Translations under genes and position numbers: made by a program
Source of the DNA: Clostridiales bacterium
Lineage (GTDB): Bacteria > Bacillota_A > Clostridia > Lachnospirales > Bianqueaceae
Direction: 5' to 3'
NCBI GenBank assembly: GCA_019423265.1
Contig: JAHZBS010000088.1
Span: forward strand, 1-9,273
DNA: 9,273 nucleotides
In this document: one piece after another, positions 1-6,829 of the stretch
How the letters are laid out: each line of letters starts with the position of its first letter
How positions within the stretch are numbered: position 1 is the first letter of the stretch
The notes under the pieces: model-generated
Database searches by the model: none
What the model was told of the DNA's origin: nothing
What the model saw: the letters and a program-made list of their open reading frames with translations, nothing else

Positions 1-1589
1 TCTGTTAACAGGCATGAGGCAAAGTTCAGTGTCGTGTTGACAATGATGACCGTCACCACATTGGGCAGAATATGCCGGAAAATAATGGAGAGTTCCCGGA
101 TTCCCATAGCCTTTGCCGCCGTGACAAACTCCTTTTCTCTCTCCGCCAGAATCTGCGCCCTGACAAGACGGGCCAAACCCGGCCAGCTCAGAACTCCAAG
201 AATGACCATAATCAGACTAATCCTGCGAAGTTCGGAGACATTGTTGCCGACAATGGAGGACAATATCATAGCCAACGGCAGAAAGGGAATTGCCCCGACG
301 ATTTCAGCAAATCGCATGAGAATATTGTCAATCTTTCCCCCGTAGTATCCGGAGAAACCTCCGATCAGGACGCCAATCAAAGTGGAAATGATAACGGCAA
401 TGGCTCCGATGGTCATCGTCAGCCGGCCGCCGGACACAAGCCTGGTGAAGACATCGCGCCCAAAATCGTCGGTTCCCATGAGATATCCTTTCAATCCCCA
501 GGAGGCAACGCTGCCATCCTCCCGAATGACATAGTTTTGATAGTAACCGGCATGGATCGATGCCGCTGTCTCAGCTTCTGCCGGAACATCTGTCTGGTGG
601 AAATTATTCCGTCCCCAGGAAACGACCCGGCCGTCTTTTAGCAGAACCGTAAAGTGGCTTCGCCCAGCCTCAATCGCTACGGTAGCCCCCTGAACTTTCT
701 GTGGAATCTCCTGAACACCGAAATCCTGGCTCCCCCAAACGGTAATTCTTCCGTCCTCTGTCAACACTGCTGCGGATTTATCCGTCGCGGCCAAATCCAC
801 CGCGCGGCCTTGAATCTCCTGTGGCACCGCGTCAAAAGTAGACTCCTTTGCGGAAAGACTCACCACCTGCCGGTCCTTGGTCAGAGCCAGTGCCGTCGTC
901 GTGTTGGACACGATCTTCTCAACGTTTCCCTGCACCTTTCCTGTCTCAATGCTGATGAGATTTTCATTTCCCCATACGAATAGCTCTCCGCCCTCTGTCA
1001 CAACCATGGAGATCTGGTATCCCGCTTCAATTTGCTTTATGTCACTTCGCCCCTGCACGGACTCCGGTACTTGATCCAGCGAAAATCGGTTATTTCCCCA
1101 TGTGCGCAGAGTTCCGTCCTCCTGTAGCGCCAATACATGGCTCAATCCGGCAGATACCTGTGATACGGGTTTCAAGTCCTCCGGAACTGCTTTTAATTTG
1201 TCATCCAGTATGCCCCACAGGTATACGGTTCCATTTTGATCGATGCCGATACTAAAGGCGGCCCCCGCGTCAATCTGTTTCGCATTTTGCCGCAGCGCTC
1301 TGGGAACCTTCTGCTGGGAGAATCCAGGTGGCAAATTTTGTTGCGTCACATCCTGATAGGATGGGTCTAAGGGATACAATATAGGCAAGATAAAGCAGGC
1401 CAAAAAAATCAGAACGAATACCACAAGTCCCGTCATCGCGACCTTATTGTCTCGGTACTGAATAAGAATCATCCGCATAGGGCTTCGGACTGGCTCCTCC
1501 TCTATTACGGGCGGATCCATTGTGTTTTGTCCAAAAAATAACCCTCGGAATAGATTTCGAAAAAAACCGGTATTTCTCTTTTTTCTCAT
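1..1589 (-). CDS. DppC/OppC-type ABC transporter permease with inserted RCC1-like propeller (3' end outside window)
   Basis: One of two membrane subunits of a peptide/nickel-type (family 5) ABC importer in the cytoplasmic membrane. The frame is open for 529 codons from ATG 1589 to the left edge with no stop. Residues 1-49 are cytoplasmic, TM1 is about 50-72, and an extracellular loop starts with LDPSYQDVTQQNLPPGFS (74-91). An RCC1-like repeat domain fills about 95-366. The family hallmark MGTDDFGRDVFTRL (371-384) follows, then TM helices near 389-411, 430-448 and 456-475, the EAA loop EKEFVTAAKAMGI (485-497) and RHILPNVV (505-512). Family members are usually about 300 residues; removing the insert leaves a normal permease lacking only its last helix. 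The start at 1589 has GGAG six bases upstream; in-frame ATGs at 1595 and 1601 lack a good site. It lies 89 nt after the DppB-type gene, in the same operon. The permease assignment is near certain; the role of the insert is unknown. Confidence 0.95.
   Translation of the reverse strand, partial: MRKKRNTGFFRNLFRGLFFGQNTMDPPVIEEEPVRSPMRMILIQYRDNKVAMTGLVVFVLIFLACFILPILYPLDPSYQDVTQQNLPPGFSQQKVPRALRQNAKQIDAGAAFSIGIDQNGTVYLWGILDDKLKAVPEDLKPVSQVSAGLSHVLALQEDGTLRTWGNNRFSLDQVPESVQGRSDIKQIEAGYQISMVVTEGGELFVWGNENLISIETGKVQGNVEKIVSNTTTALALTKDRQVVSLSAKESTFDAVPQEIQGRAVDLAATDKSAAVLTEDGRITVWGSQDFGVQEIPQKVQGATVAIEAGRSHFTVLLKDGRVVSWGRNNFHQTDVPAEAETAASIHAGYYQNYVIREDGSVASWGLKGYLMGTDDFGRDVFTRLVSGGRLTMTIGAIAVIISTLIGVLIGGFSGYYGGKIDNILMRFAEIVGAIPFLPLAMILSSIVGNNVSELRRISLIMVILGVLSWPGLARLVRAQILAEREKEFVTAAKAMGIRELSIIFRHILPNVVTVIIVNTTLNFASCLLT
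492..1307 (-). other. RCC1-like seven-repeat beta-propeller domain inside the permease
   Basis: Domain within the permease above, residues about 95-366. Seven repeats begin at residues 106 (IDAGAAFSIGIDQNGTVYLW), 145 (VSAGLSHVLALQEDGTLRTW), 187 (IEAGYQISMVVTEGGELFVW), 226 (IVSNTTTALALTKDR), 266 (LAATDKSAAVLTEDGRITVW), 306 (IEAGRSHFTVLLKDGRVVSW) and 345 (IHAGYYQNYVIREDGSVASW). The period is 39-42 residues. Most units end in WG, and most linkers carry a VP/IP step (VPEDLK, VPESVQG, VPQEIQG, IPQKVQG, VPAEAE). This matches the bacterial short RCC1 repeat (RCC1_2-like). Repeat 4 has lost both DG and WG. There is no hydrophobic segment, so the whole domain should lie outside the cell between TM1 and TM2. 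Seven units would close one propeller whose ends meet, which suits insertion into a loop. The fold is inferred from the repeat pattern. Confidence 0.9.
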
Positions 1590-1641
1590 AGTCATCTCCA
1601 TTCTGGAGCGCTGGCGACGGGGCGAATTCTGCCACCAGAGC

Positions 1642-1665
1642 AATTTGTGACGCTCGGCACAAATT
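1642..1665 (-). other. Intercistronic inverted repeat between the two permease genes
   Basis: A perfect 8-bp inverted repeat, AATTTGTG (1642-1649) and CACAAATT (1658-1665), with an 8-base loop lies in the 89-nt gap between the DppB-type stop and the DppC-type start. The stem is AT-rich and has no following T run, so it is not a convincing terminator. It may be an mRNA processing or stability element, or chance. Confidence 0.35.
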
Positions 1666-1678
1666 CTCACGTCTGCTC

Positions 1679-2662
1679 CTATTCCAGTTTAACGCGGGGA
1701 TCCACCAGGCAGTACCCCAGATCCATGATCAGGTTTCCCGCCAGCGTCAGAACAACATAAAACATCTGCATCGCCAAAACAACAGCAAAATCCTGCTGTT
1801 TCAGCGCCGTAAAAAGGACATTCCCGATGCCGTTCCACATGAAGATGGATTCGATGACGACGGAACCGCCAAAGACACCCACAAACCAGCCTGTCACAAT
1901 GGTCACCACCGGAATGAGAGCATTTCGAAATGCGTGAGAATAGATGACAACTTTTTCTCGAAGCCCCTTGGCTCTCGCCGTTCGAATATAATCCATGCGC
2001 AGCACATCGATCATGGCCGCCCGCACATAGCGGGTTATGCCTCCAAGGGAGCTGAGCGTCATGACCAGCAGGGGCAGCGCCATATGCTTGGCTGTGTCCA
2101 GCACTTTCGCCCACCCGGTTCCCGTGAAACCAGCGGTGTTTACCCCGCTGATGGGAAAGATGGGAAACTTAACGGCAAATAAAAAAATACAGACAAGGGA
2201 TATGATAAAGGCGGGCAAACTATAGCCGACTACGGTTCCCACCTGGACCGCTGTATCGAATGCGCTGTTTTGTTTTACAGCCGTGACAATCCCCAGGGGA
2301 ATCGTAATTCCAAACACTAAAACCAGGGAGGCAAGATTTAGCATAATCGTGTTTTTCATAGGAGTTTTGACCATATCGATGACAGGCATCCGGTATTGGG
2401 AAGAGTAGCCAAAATCTCCCCGCAGCATATTGCCGATCCAGCTCACATACTGTATGACCACAGGCTTATCCAGCCCGAGACGTTCCCTCGCTTCCTGGTA
2501 TAGTTTATTGTACTGTTCCGGATCTGTGTTGGCGATGGATGTGTCCAGCATCATCCTCGCCGGGTCCCCCGGCACCATCTTATAGATTCCAAACATGAGG
2601 ATTGAGACGACAAAAAAAACAAACACAACGTACAAGAAACGCCTTGCGATATATCGGATCAT
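1679..2662 (-). CDS. DppB/OppB-type ABC transporter permease
   Basis: Membrane subunit of the peptide/nickel-type importer, expected to pair with the DppC-type permease downstream. The protein has 327 residues, normal for the family. TM1 is about 9-29 and is followed by the typical MVPGDPARMM (29-38). An extracellular region precedes GDFGYSSQYRMPV (82-94). Further helices lie near 105-128, 140-163, 195-212, 250-272 and 295-316. The EAA loop is DYIRTARAKGLREKVVIYSH (224-243), followed by AFRNALIPVVT. The C-terminus DPRVKLE is typical. A GTG four codons upstream (2674) is in frame, but its only Shine-Dalgarno-like bases abut it. ATG 2662 gives the usual MIRYIARRFL start, with AGAGGGTGA eight bases upstream, so I chose it. 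An intrinsic terminator lies just upstream, between this gene and the binding-protein gene, and probably lowers its expression. Confidence 0.95.
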   Translation of the reverse strand: MIRYIARRFLYVVFVFFVVSILMFGIYKMVPGDPARMMLDTSIANTDPEQYNKLYQEARERLGLDKPVVIQYVSWIGNMLRGDFGYSSQYRMPVIDMVKTPMKNTIMLNLASLVLVFGITIPLGIVTAVKQNSAFDTAVQVGTVVGYSLPAFIISLVCIFLFAVKFPIFPISGVNTAGFTGTGWAKVLDTAKHMALPLLVMTLSSLGGITRYVRAAMIDVLRMDYIRTARAKGLREKVVIYSHAFRNALIPVVTIVTGWFVGVFGGSVVIESIFMWNGIGNVLFTALKQQDFAVVLAMQMFYVVLTLAGNLIMDLGYCLVDPRVKLE

Positions 2663-2701
2663 GCTCCGGTTCACCCTCTTTGCTGACCAGTAGGATAAAA
2701 A

Positions 2702-2748
2702 AGAGGCGATTCAAAATTCAGGAGATTCCCTGAATCTGAAGCACCTCT
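2702..2748 (-). terminator. Intrinsic terminator between binding-protein and permease genes
   Basis: The inner stem ATTCAGG (2716-2722) / CCTGAAT (2729-2735) has a 6-base loop. The outer stem AGAGGCGATTCA (2702-2713) pairs with TGAAGCACCTCT (2737-2748) with two imperfect pairs. On the minus strand the hairpin runs directly into a run of T (CCTCTTTTTTATC), the classic Rho-independent layout. No T run follows on the plus strand, so it acts in the minus direction. It sits 42 nt after the binding-protein stop and 39 nt before the permease start. Partial read-through would give more binding protein than permease. Confidence 0.85.
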
Positions 2749-2790
2749 CGTATGCTTCTTACTCAGTAGTATGCGTTAGCGGCATGGAAA

Positions 2791-4668
2791 TTATGCAGTT
2801 AAACCGGCGTACAAAATGGCGTTCGTCCAGTTCCACAGTGCCTGCGCATCATACCCTGTAAGCTTCGTTGTAAAGAAATCGTGATAATCATCGGAGTACA
2901 GCGGAATATCCGGCAGCACTTCATTCCACCGCTTCTGAAACGCGAACCAGTTTTCCACCCATGTCTCCTCGTCGCCGGGCTCCGTCGCCTTCATAGCCAA
3001 CGCCAGCTGCTCCAGCTCCGCGTCCTGAATATAGTTGGTGTTGTAGAGCCCGAAAAACTGCGGATCCGTGCTGTAATAATACCAGGGCGAGTTTGCCTCC
3101 GCAAAGGATGTCGCCAGATTGAACATGTGATACTTCGGCTGGTCGATCCCTTGACGGTTGATGTGGTTTTGCAGTACGCCGAATTCCACTGTCGTTGCGT
3201 TTAATTTCATTCCGACCTTCTGCATCTCACCGGGCAACATGGTGCTCAGCAGGTCAGAAACGGGATTGTTGGGGGTATTGGCCCATTCAATGATCAGCGG
3301 CATCAGCTCTCCGTCAACATCTTTATAGCGAACGGAGTCGGAGCCCTCCGCGTACTCCCCGCCTGACTCATTGAGAGTCCAGCCGTCCGCGATCAAAAGC
3401 TCTTTTGCTTTTTCAGGATTCAAGGTGTAGTGCTGAAGCTCCTTCTCCAAGCGCTCCTTCGTCTCCTTGTATTCCCACTGGGATAGCCCGTAAAAGCCGT
3501 CCACAACCTTGGCGTAGCCGCCGGAGTACTGTCTGGCAAATTCATCCCGGTCTAACAGGTAGGCTATGGCCTGCCGTACCGCCTGGAACTGGGTGGGCCC
3601 GAAATCAGCGGAAAAGGCGATCTTTCCGTATCCAGCTCGAGGATAATGGACATAGCTGACCTTGCCAGCCTCCACCAAATCCAGCCCCGCTTCAATGGAT
3701 TCTCCACCGGAAACACCGGTGATCAAATCCACTGCCCCCGCCGCCAATTCATCCATCATGGTGGCCGTGGTGACGGATTTCATAATAATCTTGCCGATAG
3801 TGGGCGTCTGTCCCTCGTAATTGCCTAGATAGCGGTCATTGCGCTCCAAAATCGCTTGTTTCGTCGACGGATCGTACTGAACAAATCGGTAGGGTCCGCA
3901 GGTAACGGTTGGCTTATAGCGGTAGCCGGACTCGGAGTTCAGAATCGGGTCCCTGATCAAATCCACCGTAAAATTGTCGGATAGCGCTGCGCCATCTCCC
4001 GTGTCCTCTATGGAGGCTCCCGGCGCTAAAATATGCATAGGCAGTGGTTTTATGTCGCACCAAACGAGTTCATAGTAATACGGAAACTTTTCCGCCGCCA
4101 CGGTCACGGAAAACTGATAATCCCCTAGGAGGCGGACTCCCGCAAAAGTTTTGGTCTCCCCTGCGTTAAATTCTTTATAGCCGACATAATCCATGCCACC
4201 CGTGGCATCCGCCTCCAGCGCCGCAAATTCCGGCGAGGACTGAAGCAAGATGGAAAAAACATAGTCAACTGCTGTGATGGGGGTTCCATCGTTGTACTGC
4301 AGCGAATCCTGTATGGAAATCGTATAGGTCTTCGACCCATCCTCGTTCTTCTGAACCTCGATGTTCCCATCTCTCACAACTGTCGGATCCACCGCAAAGG
4401 TCCCCTCTTTTGAGTATACGACAGGCGAATAACCATAGATAAGCCGCATCGCGTCCGCGTTAGCCCGCCCGCTCGTCCAACCTGACATAAAATCGGAATT
4501 CAAGTCTGTCACAGAGCCGACGATCAGCTGCCCCGAGGCCGTTGAAGAGGCTGGTGGGGTTGCGTTTTCACTCGGGCCGGAGCTGCTGGAATCCGTTCCT
4601 GTATTGGAACACGCCGCTGCCGTTATGGTCATCATGACCAAAAGACAAACTGCTATGATCTTTTTCAT
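2791..4668 (-). CDS. Family 5 extracellular solute-binding lipoprotein (peptide/nickel-type ABC importer)
   Basis: Captures the substrate outside the cell and delivers it to the downstream permeases. The protein has 625 residues from ATG 4668, which has GGGAG seven bases upstream. An in-frame ATG at 4773 lies upstream of the promoter and lacks a signal peptide at its N-terminus. The N-terminus is a lipoprotein signal, MKKIIAVCLLVMMTITAAAC, with the lipid-modified Cys at 20. A Ser/Thr/Pro-rich tether covers about 21-43. The SBP_bac_5 core then follows: LQYNDGTPITAVDYVFSILL, CGPYRFVQYDP, LERNDRYLGNYEG, QAVRQAIAYLLDRDEFAR, NPEKAKELLIADGW and a C-terminal LPDIPLYSDDY. It is somewhat longer than many relatives (about 500-550 residues). 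The substrate cannot be read from sequence: oligopeptides are most likely, and nickel or sugars are possible. It has its own promoter upstream and a terminator downstream. Confidence 0.95.
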   Translation of the reverse strand: MKKIIAVCLLVMMTITAAACSNTGTDSSSSGPSENATPPASSTASGQLIVGSVTDLNSDFMSGWTSGRANADAMRLIYGYSPVVYSKEGTFAVDPTVVRDGNIEVQKNEDGSKTYTISIQDSLQYNDGTPITAVDYVFSILLQSSPEFAALEADATGGMDYVGYKEFNAGETKTFAGVRLLGDYQFSVTVAAEKFPYYYELVWCDIKPLPMHILAPGASIEDTGDGAALSDNFTVDLIRDPILNSESGYRYKPTVTCGPYRFVQYDPSTKQAILERNDRYLGNYEGQTPTIGKIIMKSVTTATMMDELAAGAVDLITGVSGGESIEAGLDLVEAGKVSYVHYPRAGYGKIAFSADFGPTQFQAVRQAIAYLLDRDEFARQYSGGYAKVVDGFYGLSQWEYKETKERLEKELQHYTLNPEKAKELLIADGWTLNESGGEYAEGSDSVRYKDVDGELMPLIIEWANTPNNPVSDLLSTMLPGEMQKVGMKLNATTVEFGVLQNHINRQGIDQPKYHMFNLATSFAEANSPWYYYSTDPQFFGLYNTNYIQDAELEQLALAMKATEPGDEETWVENWFAFQKRWNEVLPDIPLYSDDYHDFFTTKLTGYDAQALWNWTNAILYAGLTA

Positions 4669-4714
4669 TCTATAACTCCCTTCAAAAAATGAATTGCATA
4701 TTTCATATGATTGC

Positions 4715-4743
4715 ATTATATCAGAGAAACATTCCACAATCCA
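4715..4743 (-). promoter_or_regulatory. Promoter of the binding-protein gene (extended -10)
   Basis: On the minus strand, TGATATAAT gives a perfect TATAAT at 4720-4715 with an extended -10 TG one base upstream. A weak -35, TGGATT (4743-4738), stands 17 bases upstream. Transcription would start near 4708 and leave a leader of about 40 nt before ATG 4668. The surrounding 161-nt gap is strongly AT-rich, unlike the genes on either side. Confidence 0.65.
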
Positions 4744-4829
4744 CTGTAAATTGAAGGGAATAAAACGTATCAATTCATTTGTTGTAAAAGATTGGTTTTT
4801 TTCAAAAAATTATGGCATCTATGCACCTT

Positions 4830-5744
4830 TTATCGAACCTGTTCATACCACTGGGCGATCCCCTCGAACAGCCCTTGGGCGCAGAGTCTTTGATAGTCCT
4901 CAGAAACTAGCTTTCTGTCCTCCTGCTCATTGGACATAAACCCCATTTCAATGGTAATAACCGGCACAGTGGACCAGTTAAAGCCCGTCTGGTCGTCCCG
5001 CTTTGAGAGCCCTCTATTTTTCGCGCCCGTAACGGCGACGAAAGAATCCATCACAATGCTCCCCGCTCTATAGCTGGCCTCCTCAATACCGCACACAAAA
5101 TCGCCGGAGGGAACCAGCATACTGGCTCCGTGGACATCGGAGCTGTCCGCGCCGTCACAGTGGATCCGGACTGCCAGATCGACCTCCGCCTCGTTGAGCA
5201 GCACCGCCCTCTGCGCATTGCTGATATTCACATCCCCTGTCTCGCGGGTCATAATCACGGTGGCTCCGGCCTCTTTCAGCATATCTCGCAGAAGCAGGCC
5301 AACCGCCAAGGTAACCTTGTGCTCCGGCACTTTCGTAAAACGGCCTGTTGTACCGCTGGCAACCGCTGCCTTCATCACCGCCGATCCCGGCGCGTTAGGC
5401 TCTTTTGTTGAATCTCCCTTGTTCTGATGGCCTGGATCGATCCCGATCACAAGTCCCTCAAGGCGTGATCTTGCCTGCTCCGCCGCCATTTTTTCTTCCA
5501 CCGCCCGCTTGGCCTCCTCAAGCAAAGGCAGCAGATCCGTGGACGGCACCGCAAATCCCACTTCCGCCCCTTTCGAGCGCTCTGTCGGCGTATACCGCAT
5601 CCCATCCGCCAGAAAAAGCCGGTCCTCCGATTCATCCTCTTCCACTGGCAGCATCCTCGAGACGGCCCATAGTCCGCCCCCAGCTGCCGAAATCACCAAT
5701 AGGACTATAAGCACTCCGATCCAAATTTTGCTTGTCTTTTTCAT
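4830..5744 (-). CDS. Membrane-anchored N-acetylmuramoyl-L-alanine amidase (Amidase_3)
   Basis: Predicted zinc amidase that cleaves the bond between N-acetylmuramic acid and the peptide stem of peptidoglycan at the outer face of the membrane. The protein has 304 residues. The N-terminal basic MKKTSK is followed by one TM or uncleaved signal segment (about 7-28). Next come an acidic stretch and an Ala/Glu-rich, probably coiled stalk (about 73-95), then the catalytic domain (about 97-304). Visible active-site residues are H106 (GIDPGH), E141 (VPEHKVTL), H195 (AVRIHCDG) and catalytic E266 (ITIEMGFMSN). The KEPNAPGSAVMK...GTTG insert after the first histidine resembles clostridial amidases of CwlD-like type; cwlD identity is not certain. 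ATG 5744 has GGAG seven bases upstream, embedded in the end of the lactonase gene. The lactonase stop is only 4 nt away, so translation is probably coupled. Confidence 0.92.
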   Translation of the reverse strand: MKKTSKIWIGVLIVLLVISAAGGGLWAVSRMLPVEEDESEDRLFLADGMRYTPTERSKGAEVGFAVPSTDLLPLLEEAKRAVEEKMAAEQARSRLEGLVIGIDPGHQNKGDSTKEPNAPGSAVMKAAVASGTTGRFTKVPEHKVTLAVGLLLRDMLKEAGATVIMTRETGDVNISNAQRAVLLNEAEVDLAVRIHCDGADSSDVHGASMLVPSGDFVCGIEEASYRAGSIVMDSFVAVTGAKNRGLSKRDDQTGFNWSTVPVITIEMGFMSNEQEDRKLVSEDYQRLCAQGLFEGIAQWYEQVR

Positions 5745-5748
5745 AGCG

Positions 5749-6804
5749 CTACTCCGCTCTCTGTTGCCAGAATAATAAGCAGGCCGGCATGGAAATTCCA
5801 TGGCATATATCCACTTCCTGCAATCCCTCATCCGTCCTCATAAAACTGACGATATCATCGGAATTTTGATTGGCGGCCAGGAGAAAATCTTCCTGCGGCG
5901 CCAAGGTACAATCGCGGGGGTGCTCGCCGTGCGTGGATACGGATTGCCGCTTCCACAGTTTTCCATCCTCCCCGACAGAAAAGCTTGCAATGCTCTCCTC
6001 CCCTCGATTGGACACGTAGAGCCGGTCCCCGGCTCTTGTAATGCGGATGGCCGCCGCACAGTTTGTCCCACAAAACCCGGGTTCCAAACTGCTGATCTCC
6101 TGCATCTGCCTCAACCCTGCCTCTGCCGAATACTCAAGAGCCACGACGGAGGAGCCCATCTCGGTCAAGACATACGCATACTTTCCATTGGGGTGAAATA
6201 CCATATGCCTGGGGCCGCTTCCAGGCGGCATGAGGACGCACATCTCCGACTTGAGCTTAAGCTTGCCGGAAGCAGGGCTTACATCGTACACCACCAGCTG
6301 ATCCGTTCCCAGATCGCAGACGATGGCATACCGGCCATCGGGCGTAATGCAGGTGCTATGTGCGTGGGCCTTCTCCTGCCGACTTTTATCCGGCCCGCTC
6401 CCGATATGGCGGCGCATACAGAACATGGGAGTCAGGTTTCCCTCCCCGTCGATGGGGTAGGATTGGACGGTGGCATCCTCATACGCCACGGCAAAGAGAT
6501 ACCTCTCGGAAGGGTCCATCGCCAGATGACAGATCCCCCCTCCTGGCGCTTTTACGCGGTTGCGGGGCGTCAAAGCCTTTGTTCGGGGGTCAACATCATA
6601 GGCGATAATCATCCCCCGGCTTCCGTCCGTCGGCTCCGATGCCGCGTACAGGATCGTCCCCTGTCGGTTTAAGTACAGGTAGGTGGGACTGACCTGCTCC
6701 GCCAAGAGCTCCGGCTTGCCGCTGAATTTTCCATGCTCAACCGCTACGCCGTAGATCCCCTTGCTGTCCTCTTCCGTGTATGTTCCAACATAACAGTATT
6801 CCAT
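5749..6804 (-). CDS. pgl: Lactonase-family protein (6-phosphogluconolactonase-type seven-bladed propeller)
   Basis: Cytoplasmic protein of 351 residues in the YbhE/Pgl lactonase family (PF10282 type), which in E. coli hydrolyses 6-phosphogluconolactone to 6-phosphogluconate in the pentose phosphate pathway. It starts MEYCYVGTYTEEDSKGIYG, typical of the family. Conserved stretches include ICHLAMDPSERYLFAVAYED (91-110), EKAHAHSTCITPDGRYA (144-160), GSGPRHMVFHPNGKYAYVLT (195-214), RLYVSNRGEESIASF (261-275) and GEHPRDCTLAPQEDFLLAAN (293-312). There is no signal peptide. ATG 6804 has GAGGGG about eight bases upstream. It lies 25 nt after fbp and 4 nt before the amidase, so the three probably share one transcript. 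Family members often act on other lactones or have no proven activity, and no zwf or gnd is visible nearby, so the exact substrate is inferred. Confidence 0.88.
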   Translation of the reverse strand: MEYCYVGTYTEEDSKGIYGVAVEHGKFSGKPELLAEQVSPTYLYLNRQGTILYAASEPTDGSRGMIIAYDVDPRTKALTPRNRVKAPGGGICHLAMDPSERYLFAVAYEDATVQSYPIDGEGNLTPMFCMRRHIGSGPDKSRQEKAHAHSTCITPDGRYAIVCDLGTDQLVVYDVSPASGKLKLKSEMCVLMPPGSGPRHMVFHPNGKYAYVLTEMGSSVVALEYSAEAGLRQMQEISSLEPGFCGTNCAAAIRITRAGDRLYVSNRGEESIASFSVGEDGKLWKRQSVSTHGEHPRDCTLAPQEDFLLAANQNSDDIVSFMRTDEGLQEVDICHGISMPACLLFWQQRAE

Positions 6805-6829
6805 CTGCGCTTCCCCTCTTTTCTGTCAC

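Noticed and set aside
72..641. 189-residue plus-strand open frame
   Set aside because: Antisense to the permease and its RCC1-like domain, with no domain or ribosome site.
1444..1662. 72-residue minus-strand frame over the start of the DppC-type permease
   Set aside because: It is out of frame with the permease, has no recognisable protein features and no good ribosome site; the permease frame explains this DNA.
4801..4829. Possible terminator after the amidase gene
   Set aside because: A T run (TTTTTT on the minus strand) is present, but the preceding stem GGTGCATAGATGCC is short, bulged and tight-looped, so I could not support a hairpin; termination here is still plausible.
5800..6672. 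290-residue plus-strand open frame
   Set aside because: It lies fully antisense to the lactonase gene, whose protein is clearly conserved; the composition looks like a shadow frame.
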